Below are positions 16,182 through 23,996 of a stretch of 64,000 bases of DNA, one piece after another (within the stretch, counting starts at the first letter, position 1; every line of letters begins with the position of its first letter). Source of the stretch: an uncultured Clostridia bacterium (lineage in GTDB: Bacteria; Bacillota; Clostridia; Oscillospirales; Ruminococcaceae). Below the pieces are notes generated by a model that had not been told where the DNA came from, did not search any database, and saw only the letters and a list, made by a program, of their open reading frames with translations. Made by a program: the position numbers and the translations under genes. The DNA lies in NCBI GenBank assembly GCA_947629785.1, contig CANRFB010000001.1:1-64000 (forward strand), in the 5' to 3' direction.

Positions 16182-17351
16182 TCATTTTGCCATAATTTCC
16201 TGCTGAATTCCAATATTTCCCTCTAAAGTATACTTTACGGTTACGTCCGAGCCGCTGTCTGTTTCGCTGAAAAACACTTCCTTATCCACGACTGTCACAT
16301 TGCCGTCCGAAAGAAAGTTTTTCTCGTAAAGCTTTATCTTGCTTTCAAGTATCTGCTTTGCCTTTTCATGGGTGTAGGAAATTTTCTCAATACTGTAGGG
16401 GCGATATTCCGAAATAAGCGTGCCAACGGGAAGTTCTATATTGCATATACGAAAATTGGTCGCCGTTTCGTCATATTCATACTGTCCGAAATCGTTCCTG
16501 CCTATGTAAAGCGGTATTTTCAGCCCGAAAAATGTAAAGTATTTCCGCTTTACTCTTTCGGAATAATCAAATATTTCATCATTGTAAGGCTGTGAAAATG
16601 TGACTTTTTCGGTGTATCTGCCTATGACTTCACCCATTGAATGAACAAGATAAACTCCGCCGTGACCGTCCTCCACCGTTCCGCTGACAAGCAAGTCCCC
16701 TTTTTTAACACCGTCATAAAGCATTGGTATAAGCATACCATTGTATATCTTCTTGATGTCAACTATCTGCGCATCCTTTGCGGAAACTATATTGCAGGGC
16801 GTGTGCGTTGAGATCATTTCGGGCGGGTCGGTCATTTCGCTTATTTCCGCCTGAATTTTACAGCCGGAAGAGCGTATCCCTATCCATTTTATCTCGTCTG
16901 TAAAAGAAACTATACGCCTTTCTGCATCACGCAGATCTATGTTCGGAATAAATGCGCCTATCTTTATTCCCGCATCACTTAATATTGATATGACCTGCTT
17001 GTCTGTAAGTGTTTCGTTGCCGTATATTTCGATTGACATTACTATATTTGAAAGGTAAAATATCATCAGCAGGGACAGAAAAACACCTATTGCTATCCCG
17101 AACCGCAGGCGGTATTTCTTTATCCTGAAAATACTTCCCCGCTTTTCTGAAATGCCGATAGAAACGGCGTTTTCCTCGGCAATTTCACATACGGCGGGGA
17201 AATCTCCGCCGTATACCCTGCCGTATATCTTTCCCTTTTTGTAACTTATTCCTGAAACGGAGACCGTGCTTTGTTTCAGGATATTCAGGAAAATCTCCGG
17301 TTCAGCGGAAACGGCTTCAAATGTGATAACTCCTCTTATATTGTCAAACAT
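16182..17351 (-). CDS. yqfD: Sporulation protein YqfD
   Basis: A 389-residue protein of the YqfD family, expressed in the mother cell during spore formation in Bacillus. It has a cytoplasmic N-terminus (VITFEAVSAEPEIFLN), one transmembrane helix (about residues 88-108) and a large extracytoplasmic part resembling a POTRA/GerMN-like fold (ETLTDKQVISILSDAGIKIG). It overlaps yqfC by eight bases. In Bacillus these genes also precede phoH, as here. Confidence 0.92.
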   Translation of the reverse strand: MFDNIRGVITFEAVSAEPEIFLNILKQSTVSVSGISYKKGKIYGRVYGGDFPAVCEIAEENAVSIGISEKRGSIFRIKKYRLRFGIAIGVFLSLLMIFYLSNIVMSIEIYGNETLTDKQVISILSDAGIKIGAFIPNIDLRDAERRIVSFTDEIKWIGIRSSGCKIQAEISEMTDPPEMISTHTPCNIVSAKDAQIVDIKKIYNGMLIPMLYDGVKKGDLLVSGTVEDGHGGVYLVHSMGEVIGRYTEKVTFSQPYNDEIFDYSERVKRKYFTFFGLKIPLYIGRNDFGQYEYDETATNFRICNIELPVGTLISEYRPYSIEKISYTHEKAKQILESKIKLYEKNFLSDGNVTVVDKEVFFSETDSGSDVTVKYTLEGNIGIQQEIMAK

Positions 17352-17643
17352 CGGAACTTTCTCCCTTCATGATTTTTTCAAATTCCACCGAGGAAAACTT
17401 CCCGTCCACCACTATTCCGTCGGTGTTGTAGTCGGAAATTTTCAGGTCTTGTCCCCATATGCTTACAGTCAGCGTGGAAGTCCGCAGTTTCACAAGAATA
17501 TCGTTGTATTCAAGTATTCTTTTGCAATTTTCTATCTCTAAATGGGTGTTGTCGGTAATGTTCATGTATGTATTCAGGTAAAGCTTCTTTCTGACATATT
17601 TTGAAACAATATCATTGTATCTGTCCTTTAGTCTTTCGCCCAT
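17344..17643 (-). CDS. yqfC: Sporulation protein YqfC (YabP family)
   Basis: A 99-residue YabP/YqfC-family protein with the characteristic beta-rich core (LEIENCKRILEYNDILVKLRT, VSIWGQDLKISDYN, GIVVDGKFSSVEF). It is cotranscribed with yqfD and starts behind AAAGGAGAG. A sigma-E-like promoter lies upstream (17706-17735), consistent with mother-cell expression. Confidence 0.9.
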   Translation of the reverse strand: MGERLKDRYNDIVSKYVRKKLYLNTYMNITDNTHLEIENCKRILEYNDILVKLRTSTLTVSIWGQDLKISDYNTDGIVVDGKFSSVEFEKIMKGESSDV

Positions 17644-17675
17644 ATGCTTTTCTCTCCTTTAGTTTCATTACTAAA

Positions 17676-17705
17676 ATTATATTACCGGAAATTTTTTCAT
17701 ATACT
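17676..17705 (+). promoter_or_regulatory. Sigma-E-like promoter for ylbJ
   Basis: ATTATATT (17676-17683), a 14-base spacer, then CATATACT (17698-17705). This fits the sporulation sigma-E consensus (-35 KMATATT, -10 CATACAAT-like, spacer 13-15). ylbJ is a known sigma-E gene in Bacillus. Confidence 0.6.
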
Positions 17706-17735
17706 TTTATAAGACAAGTTTAACGGCAATATTTC
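17706..17735 (-). promoter_or_regulatory. Sigma-E-like promoter for yqfC-yqfD
   Basis: On the minus strand: GAAATATT (17735-17728), 14 bases, CTTATAAA (17713-17706). The -10 matches the sigma-E consensus at about six of eight positions. It is immediately back to back with the ylbJ -10, so RNA polymerase could probably not occupy both at once. Confidence 0.45.
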
Positions 17736-17756
17736 GGAAAGGAAGTCTGTTTACAT

Positions 17757-18833
17757 ATGAAAAAATTTACAGCGGGCGCGCTTGCGGTTCTTTACGCGTT
17801 TTTTCTTGTTGTTTTTTTAAAAGATGTGGGAACGGCAGCGGCAGATTCCGTGAAAGTATGCCTTGAAGTCATAATCCCGTCGCTTTATGCGTTTATGGTT
17901 ATCTCTGGATTTATAGTTTCAAGCGGGATATATTCTGTCCTCAGCAAACCGTTCGGGATAATATCAAGATATGTTTTCCGTATTCCCGAAGAATACTTTT
18001 CGGTGTTCCTGATAGGAAGTATAGGCGGCTATCCTGTCGGTGCAAAACTCCTTGCGGAACTTTATAAAAGCGGCAGAATAGACAAAAAAACAGCGGAAAG
18101 TATGCTTTCCTACTGTTATCTTGCAGGTCCTGCATTCATATGCAGTATCGCGGGCGTGAGACTTTTCGGAAGTGTAAAAGCAGGACTTATGATATTCGCA
18201 TCGGTATTCCTTGCAAATGTTATACTTGGTTTTATAAAAGGTCTGAACAGGGAGATTCCGCCAAGAGCCGCAAGCAAACCAAATCTGAATATTTCCATGG
18301 AATGTCTTATAGATTCGATCTACAGCGGCGCAAAGGGAATGTTGTCGATTTGTGCGGTAATTGTTTTCTTTTCTTCCATAATATGTATATTAGACAAACT
18401 GAATATTATAAAATATATTGCAAATATCCTGTCAGAATTTACATATCTGAACTTTTCCGACAGTATTGCAGCGGTGCGTGCCTTTATCGAAATTAGTAAT
18501 ATAAGCTTGCTTACAGCGGGAAATATCAGACTTATGCCCCTTACAGCGGCGTTACTGTCTTTCGGCGGCATATGTGTCACCATTCAGACTAAAGGATTTG
18601 TAACAGGTGTATTGTCTACTAAATGTTTTTATTTTACCCGATTAATAGCCTCAATTATTTCATATTTTTTATGTAAAATTTTTATTGTAGTAATGAATTT
18701 TGATTCTGTGCTTGCTTCTTCACAAGCAGTTTATAGCTATCGTCAAAATTCACCAATTCCATCAGTATTTTTGTTAATTATGACAATTTTATTGTTGTTG
18801 AATTTTTCTATAGAAAAAAGAAAAAATTTATGA
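17757..18833 (+). CDS. ylbJ: Sporulation integral membrane protein YlbJ
   Basis: A 358-residue polytopic membrane protein with eight or so hydrophobic segments and the nucleoside-recognition (Gate) motifs of YlbJ, for example SLYAFMVISGFIVSSG, FLIGSIGGYPVGAKLL and SYCYLAGPAFIC. In Bacillus it is required for heat-resistant spores. The ATG follows GGAAAGGAAG. The last 200 bases are markedly more AT-rich than the rest of the gene. Confidence 0.92.
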   Translation: MKKFTAGALAVLYAFFLVVFLKDVGTAAADSVKVCLEVIIPSLYAFMVISGFIVSSGIYSVLSKPFGIISRYVFRIPEEYFSVFLIGSIGGYPVGAKLLAELYKSGRIDKKTAESMLSYCYLAGPAFICSIAGVRLFGSVKAGLMIFASVFLANVILGFIKGLNREIPPRAASKPNLNISMECLIDSIYSGAKGMLSICAVIVFFSSIICILDKLNIIKYIANILSEFTYLNFSDSIAAVRAFIEISNISLLTAGNIRLMPLTAALLSFGGICVTIQTKGFVTGVLSTKCFYFTRLIASIISYFLCKIFIVVMNFDSVLASSQAVYSYRQNSPIPSVFLLIMTILLLLNFSIEKRKNL

Positions 18834-18839
18834 TATAAT
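18811..18839 (+). promoter_or_regulatory. Sigma-A promoter for the small four-cysteine protein
   Basis: TAGAAA, 17 bases, TATAAT, overlapping the end of ylbJ and about 40 bases before the start codon. Confidence 0.6.
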
Positions 18840-18880
18840 AGAAGCTGATAATAATTTACCCAAGAAAGGAATGTTATTCT

Positions 18881-19090
18881 ATGGCAAAAAAGAAATATTT
18901 CGGCAATGACATACCTCCCCAGTGCCAATACTGCACTTTCGGAACAAGAGCTAAAGACGGCGGCAAGGTTCTTTGCGAAAAAAGAGGACTTGTAAACGGT
19001 GATTCCAACTGCCCTAAGTATGTCTATTCCCCTCTTAAACGTATTCCTGTAAAACAGCTCCATATTCCGGGAAATTTTGATGACGAGTAA
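18881..19090 (+). CDS. Small four-cysteine protein, putative metal binding
   Basis: A 69-residue basic protein that I do not recognise by name. Four cysteines occur as C15-x2-C18-x13-C32-x11-C44-P, a spacing suitable for one zinc ion or an iron-sulfur cluster. The remainder is soluble, with a Lys-rich N-terminus and a Pro/Asp C-terminal tail. It has its own promoter, AAGAAAGGAATG as ribosome binding site and a terminator, so it is likely an independent gene. Confidence 0.75.
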   Translation: MAKKKYFGNDIPPQCQYCTFGTRAKDGGKVLCEKRGLVNGDSNCPKYVYSPLKRIPVKQLHIPGNFDDE

Positions 19091-19121
19091 AACTCTCCTT
19101 TAAACATAAATCAATCCTCAG

Positions 19122-19159
19122 AAAAAAGCCTTGCGGTCACTTGACTGTAAGGCTTTTTT
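19122..19159. terminator. Bidirectional terminator between convergent genes
   Basis: Arms AAAAAAGCCTT (19122-19132) and AAGGCTTTTTT (19149-19159). The stem ends the plus-strand small gene with a T-run and overlaps the last codons of the minus-strand PBP gene, which it also closes. Confidence 0.85.
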
Positions 19160-20741
19160 CGTACATATAAATGTTATCTGCAATTTCCTTGAAAATAGGT
19201 CCTGCCGCCATGTTGCCCGATTTCCCGCCCTCAGAAAGTATGGTAACGGCATATTTTGGTGAGTAAACGGGAAAATACCCCGTGAACCAACAGTTCATTA
19301 TCTCGCTGCCGCTGATGTCAAAATTTCCCGTCTGGGCGGTGGAAGTCTTTCCTCCCGCGGAAGTCCTGTCGGGCTTGGACATGGAATTTTCCGCTTTTAC
19401 CGTCTTTTGCATGAAAACTTTCAGTTTCCGAGCCGTGGTGCAGGAAATCACTCTTTTCCCCGCTGTAACTGGAAGATACTCAATATTTCCCTCACTGTCT
19501 ATTGTTCCTTTCACCAGTGACGGTTCGCAGATAACGCCGTCATTGGCAATTGCGGAAGTCATTCTGCATATCTGCAAAGGTGTGGCTGTCAGCATTCCCT
19601 GTCCGAAAGACATATTTGCCCTTTCGGCGGGAATTTCTATATCCGACATGGTTTGCAGATTCCCCGAAGCGGAAACCATTCCGTCGCAAAGTGCGGTCGA
19701 TTTCCCGAAACCAAGTGCGGAAGCGGTCTCAATGTATTTTTCTTTGTCCAGATACTCGCTTAAAGCAATAAAATAGGTGTTGCAGGATTCAACCATGGCG
19801 CTGCACATATCTATTTCGCCGTGACCGCCCCATTTATGACAGTTGAAAACTTGTCCGCTTACGTCAGCCGAACCTGTACAGATATAGCTGTATTCGGGGC
19901 TTATACCCTGTTCCAGAGCCGCCGATGCGGTAACAAGTTTAAAGATCGACCCAACACTGTACGCCGAAAACGCCCTGTTTATAAACGGTGAATCGGGATC
20001 ATTCAGCGAAGCGGATATATCCGTTGTGTCAAAATCGGGACAGCTTACGACCGACTTTATCTCTCCCGTTTTCACGTCCATAACTACTATAGCGCCGCGC
20101 TTCAGAGAAAATTTTCCGGCGGCATTTTCACATATCTGCTGAATATTCTTGTCAAGTGTAGTAACCACACCGCTTTTAACAGGTTCTGCATATGAAATTT
20201 CCGATTCTATCCCGCCCAGAACATTTCCCAGCGCGTCCACTCCTACAGAAGCCGCGCTGTAGGAACTTTCCGAACGCAGCAGGCTGTCAAAAGCTTTTTC
20301 AAGTCCATATACGCCCGTATTTTCGGAAGTATACCCAATAATATGCGGCGCAAGCTGACTGCTGTCCGTCCTGAGTTTTGAGCGGAAAATTATAACACTG
20401 TCTTTCAGTATTTCCGATTCGGGGGAAACTCTGCACAAAAACGGAAGATTTCCCATGACGCCTCGGTAATATGTTTCCCTGTCCATGATATAGGGAATTA
20501 TCTTTACCGCGCTGTCACTGTTTGGGATCACTACCGCTTCATATTTATCACCGTAATTTACAAGGGGGTTCATATTGCAGTCATAGATACCGCCGTATTC
20601 GCAGGAAGATCTTACGGTATAATATCCTTTTCCTGCCGAAACAGCGGCAATTTCGTCGTCTTTTATAAGCAGAAGGAGCCTTGCGGACAAAGCTGCCGAA
20701 ACCAGTATAAACACTGCAAAAACAATTTTCAGACGGTCCAA
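19137..20741 (-). CDS. Class B penicillin-binding protein (transpeptidase)
   Basis: A 534-residue monofunctional PBP that crosslinks peptidoglycan outside the membrane. One N-terminal membrane helix (about 4-26), a PBP dimerisation region and a transpeptidase domain with S-x-x-K (SIFK, about 265-268), S-x-N (SCN, about 319-321) and K-T-S in place of the usual K-T-G (about 465-467, in GGKTSTAQTG). It most resembles the PbpA/SpoVD/FtsI group without PASTA repeats. The likely start is the TTG at 20741, six bases after GAGGTG; an in-frame TTG at 20771 lies within the upstream terminator loop and lacks a ribosome binding site. Confidence 0.88.
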   Translation of the reverse strand: MDRLKIVFAVFILVSAALSARLLLLIKDDEIAAVSAGKGYYTVRSSCEYGGIYDCNMNPLVNYGDKYEAVVIPNSDSAVKIIPYIMDRETYYRGVMGNLPFLCRVSPESEILKDSVIIFRSKLRTDSSQLAPHIIGYTSENTGVYGLEKAFDSLLRSESSYSAASVGVDALGNVLGGIESEISYAEPVKSGVVTTLDKNIQQICENAAGKFSLKRGAIVVMDVKTGEIKSVVSCPDFDTTDISASLNDPDSPFINRAFSAYSVGSIFKLVTASAALEQGISPEYSYICTGSADVSGQVFNCHKWGGHGEIDMCSAMVESCNTYFIALSEYLDKEKYIETASALGFGKSTALCDGMVSASGNLQTMSDIEIPAERANMSFGQGMLTATPLQICRMTSAIANDGVICEPSLVKGTIDSEGNIEYLPVTAGKRVISCTTARKLKVFMQKTVKAENSMSKPDRTSAGGKTSTAQTGNFDISGSEIMNCWFTGYFPVYSPKYAVTILSEGGKSGNMAAGPIFKEIADNIYMYEKSLTVK

Positions 20742-20784
20742 AACAAACACCTCACGGAATAGTATTGACAATTCCGTGAGGTGT
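20739..20784 (-). terminator. Terminator of folD whose stem holds the PBP ribosome binding site
   Basis: A perfect 14-bp inverted repeat (20747-20760 and 20771-20784) with a 10-base loop, followed on the minus strand by TTTGTTTT. The 3' arm contains GAGGTG, the Shine-Dalgarno of the PBP gene, and the T-tract contains its TTG start codon. Confidence 0.8.
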
Positions 20785-20792
20785 ATGCAAAA

Positions 20793-21647
20793 TTACTTTA
20801 TATTGTTCTTTATTTTAGCGGCGGTAAGGGTATTTTTCATAAGCATTGCAATTGTCATAGGACCGACGCCGCCCGGAACTGGGGTTATGTAACCTGCTTT
20901 GTCAAAGCAAGCGTCATAATCCACATCTCCGCAAAGTTTGCCGTTTTCGCTACGGTTCATACCCACATCAATGACTACTGCGCCCTCTTTTACCATATCG
21001 GGAGTGACAAATTTTGCCTTTCCTACAGCGGCGACTAATATATCCGCTCTCGCACAAATTTCGGCAAGATTTTTCGTTCTGGAATGGCATATCGTCACCG
21101 TTCCGTGCTTGTGAAGCAGAAGCATAGCCATAGGTTTGCCCACAATATTGCTTCTTCCGATAACAACGCAGTTCTTTCCACAGACGTCAACGCCCGTTTC
21201 GGCTATAAGTTCCATGACTCCCGCAGGCGTGCAGGGAAGAAAACTGAAATCCCCTATCATTATATGTCCCACATTTGCAGGGTGAAAAGCGTCCACGTCC
21301 TTGTCGGGACGAATGGCATTGATTATGGAATTTTCATTTATCTGCTTCGGCAGCGGAAGCTGTACAAGTATTCCGTTGACTTTATCATCGTTATTAAGCT
21401 TGCCAACAAGTTCTAAAAGTTCCTTTTCGGTTGTTTCCTCGGGAAGTGTGTACTCATAGGACGTGAAACCTACTTCCTCGCAGGCTTTTTTCTTATTGTT
21501 GACATAAACTCTTGATGCGGGATCGTTTCCCACAATAACTACCGCAAGACCGATCTCGATCCCCTGTTTTTTCAGTTCATCGGCTTCTTTCCGAACGTCC
21601 GCCTTTACTCTTGCGGATACTGCTTTTCCGTCAATTATCTGAGCCAT
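20793..21647 (-). CDS. folD: Bifunctional methylenetetrahydrofolate dehydrogenase/cyclohydrolase
   Basis: A 284-residue FolD that interconverts 5,10-methylene-THF and 10-formyl-THF with NADP. The family motifs are present: YVNNKKKACEEVG with the catalytic Lys, GILVQLPLP, DVDAFHPANVG, CTPAGVMELI, and the dinucleotide loop VIGRSNIVGKPMAMLL, ending in PVPGGVGPMTIAML. It overlaps lgt by 17 bases. Confidence 0.97.
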   Translation of the reverse strand: MAQIIDGKAVSARVKADVRKEADELKKQGIEIGLAVVIVGNDPASRVYVNNKKKACEEVGFTSYEYTLPEETTEKELLELVGKLNNDDKVNGILVQLPLPKQINENSIINAIRPDKDVDAFHPANVGHIMIGDFSFLPCTPAGVMELIAETGVDVCGKNCVVIGRSNIVGKPMAMLLLHKHGTVTICHSRTKNLAEICARADILVAAVGKAKFVTPDMVKEGAVVIDVGMNRSENGKLCGDVDYDACFDKAGYITPVPGGVGPMTIAMLMKNTLTAAKIKNNIK

Positions 21648-22698
21648 CTTTTATATCCTCCTTTTCGGTATCGGGTCCTTCATCGTCCGTAAGCCTGTCC
21701 TCCGGTCGAAGTTCCGCGTCTTTGTTGTGTTTCAAAGCCCTTTTTTCGGCTTTCTTTTCCTCGGCGGCTTTGTATTTCTCCTCCGTTTCGGAGATCAAGC
21801 GCTTTGACTCCTCCGTATCTTTGTAAAATACATACTCTCCGTCCATTTTTATCTTATGTCTCATTGCGATAATAAACACTATGGAAATTACTACGCATAT
21901 TCCCGCAACTAACTGGGAAATTCTCAGGTGACCTACCATAAGGCTGTCTGTACGGAGTCCCTCTATGAACATTCTTCCGAAACCGTACCAGCCGATGTAC
22001 ATAAGGAAAAGTTCGCCGTCAAACTTGCGGCGCTTTGAATACAGGTGAAGCAGGATAAATCCCAGCAAGCACCAAAGCGATTCATACAGAAAGCATGGGT
22101 GTACGGGAAGTGACGGATCCACCGTAACTCCCGTAAGTTCATAGATATTTTCAAAATCCGCTTTGAGAGCCGCTTGTATTCTCGGACTTGTCATTCCCCA
22201 AGGAAGTTCGGTATTCCGCCCGAAACATTCATGGTTGAAGAAGTTTCCCCATCTGCCGAAAGTCTGCCCAATCAGAAATCCGAGCCCCGCAAGGTCAAGC
22301 AGCGGAAGAAGCCGCACCTTGCGTATTTTTGCGGTAATTGCCCCGAAAATAAGCGCTCCGATTATTCCTCCGTAAATTGCAAGACCTCCGTCCCGTATGG
22401 CGAAAATTTCGGATATATCATTCCTGTAATTGTCCCACATCATGAAAACATAGTAAAGTCTTGCTCCTATGACCGCGCCTATAAACCCGAAAAAAACCAC
22501 ATCATTTGCCCTGTCGTCGTCAATTCCGAAGCTTTTCATTCTTCTGAAACAGTATATTACCGCCAGAAGCAGACCTATCATTATCATTATCCCGTACCAC
22601 TTTATCGTCACTCCGAAAATCGTAAAAGCATCACTGTAAACGGGAAATTCAATATTCAGCTTCGGGAAAGACAACGTATTCCATTCTGCGCTGCTCAA
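21631..22698 (-). CDS. lgt: Prolipoprotein diacylglyceryl transferase
   Basis: A 355-residue membrane enzyme that transfers diacylglycerol to the lipobox cysteine of prolipoproteins. About seven membrane helices and the Lgt signature G-R-W-G-N-F-F-N-H-E-C-F-G are present. About 65 residues at the C-terminus are an added, highly charged Lys/Glu/Asp tail that reaches beyond the usual 260-280 residue core and overlaps folD. The start overlaps the ymfH-like gene by four bases. Confidence 0.95.
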   Translation of the reverse strand: MSSAEWNTLSFPKLNIEFPVYSDAFTIFGVTIKWYGIMIMIGLLLAVIYCFRRMKSFGIDDDRANDVVFFGFIGAVIGARLYYVFMMWDNYRNDISEIFAIRDGGLAIYGGIIGALIFGAITAKIRKVRLLPLLDLAGLGFLIGQTFGRWGNFFNHECFGRNTELPWGMTSPRIQAALKADFENIYELTGVTVDPSLPVHPCFLYESLWCLLGFILLHLYSKRRKFDGELFLMYIGWYGFGRMFIEGLRTDSLMVGHLRISQLVAGICVVISIVFIIAMRHKIKMDGEYVFYKDTEESKRLISETEEKYKAAEEKKAEKRALKHNKDAELRPEDRLTDDEGPDTEKEDIKDGSDN

Positions 22699-23996
22699 AC
22701 CTGTCCCTCCTTGCTGTCAAGAGGTTCTATTATTGAAAGTGTGACATTTTCAGTGTTAAACTGCTTTTCAAGACGTTTCTGAACATCTTCAAACGTGATA
22801 TCCGCAACGGCTTCTATTGCATCAAAAATGGAAATATCCCCCATCATTTTAAAATTTAACATTCCCGTTGCAATAGCGTCCGCGTCATTAAGGTCGCGTA
22901 TAAGGGAACCGTAATACGCTTTTTTAATAAGTTCAAAACGTTCGCGGTCAAGCCCCTCTTTTTTGCAGCGTTCTATTTCGGCGACTATCCTGTCCCTTAC
23001 AAGTCGTGGATCTCTTGATTCGCCGCCGAAGATGGAGCAGAAATATCCGTCACCGTTAAAGACTTCCGACGAGAATGATGAATTTATCAGCCCCTCATCG
23101 TAAAGCTGCTTGTAAAAATCCGAAGTATCGCTTGCAATAAGCGAAAGTACAAAATTTGTTTCCCGTTCCGCCCTGAACATTTCCATGCCGTCTTTGTCTG
23201 GCTTTGCCTTGAAACCGATATTGAATATAGGCATTGAAACTTCTAATTTCTGAACGACTTCTTTCTTACAAACAGTGTCTGGTTCAGGCTCAAATGCCGT
23301 TTCAAGTTCGGGATTGTCGTTGTTTTTCAGAAGTTTATCGCAAAGTTCAAGAACTTTGTCCTCGTCAACATTTCCCGCAATACTGAGAACCATATTATTA
23401 AGATTGTAGAACGTATAATAGCATTTGTAAAGCAGGTCAGCATTTATCTTGGCGATACTCTCAACCGTTCCCGCAATATCTATCTTCACAGGGTGGTTGT
23501 GGTATATTCCCTGAAGCATATTGAAAAATACCCGCCAATTTGCATCATCGTCATACATACGGATTTCCTGACCGATTATCCCCTGTTCCTTGCGCACGGT
23601 CTCCTCGGTAAAATAAGGGTCCTGCACAAAGCTGAGAAGAATTTCCAGCGAATCGTAAACATTGTCCGTACAGCTGAAAAGATAACAGGTCTTGTCAAAG
23701 GAAGTATAAGCATTTGCTGAAGCGCCCGTCTTGGCGTAAAGGCTGAACACATCGCAGTCCTCGTTCTCAAAAAGCTTGTGTTCCAGATAGTGTGCGATAC
23801 CGTTCGGAACGGTTATGAAGTCGGGGTCGTCCTTTGTCTTGAATTTAGTGTTTATCGAACCGTATTTAGTTCCGAAAAGGGCATATGTGGAACTGTAGTC
23901 CTCCATTTTCCAGATAAAAATATCAAGACCCGTGGGGTGTTTCACATATGTGTACTGTTCGCCTGTACGCTCGTTTTTAACAATTTTCTTTTCCAT
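22695..23996 (-). CDS. M16 family metallopeptidase, YmfH-like (catalytic partner)
   Basis: A 433-residue M16 peptidase. The inverted zinc motif H-x2-E-H is visible as HYLEH (about residues 68-72), with the distal Glu about 70 residues on in the EQGIIGQEIRMYDDD region. In Bacillus and Clostridia it pairs with an inactive homologue (YmfF), as here, where the genes adjoin. A role in processing small peptides is inferred from the family. Confidence 0.9.
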   Translation of the reverse strand: MEKKIVKNERTGEQYTYVKHPTGLDIFIWKMEDYSSTYALFGTKYGSINTKFKTKDDPDFITVPNGIAHYLEHKLFENEDCDVFSLYAKTGASANAYTSFDKTCYLFSCTDNVYDSLEILLSFVQDPYFTEETVRKEQGIIGQEIRMYDDDANWRVFFNMLQGIYHNHPVKIDIAGTVESIAKINADLLYKCYYTFYNLNNMVLSIAGNVDEDKVLELCDKLLKNNDNPELETAFEPEPDTVCKKEVVQKLEVSMPIFNIGFKAKPDKDGMEMFRAERETNFVLSLIASDTSDFYKQLYDEGLINSSFSSEVFNGDGYFCSIFGGESRDPRLVRDRIVAEIERCKKEGLDRERFELIKKAYYGSLIRDLNDADAIATGMLNFKMMGDISIFDAIEAVADITFEDVQKRLEKQFNTENVTLSIIEPLDSKEGQV

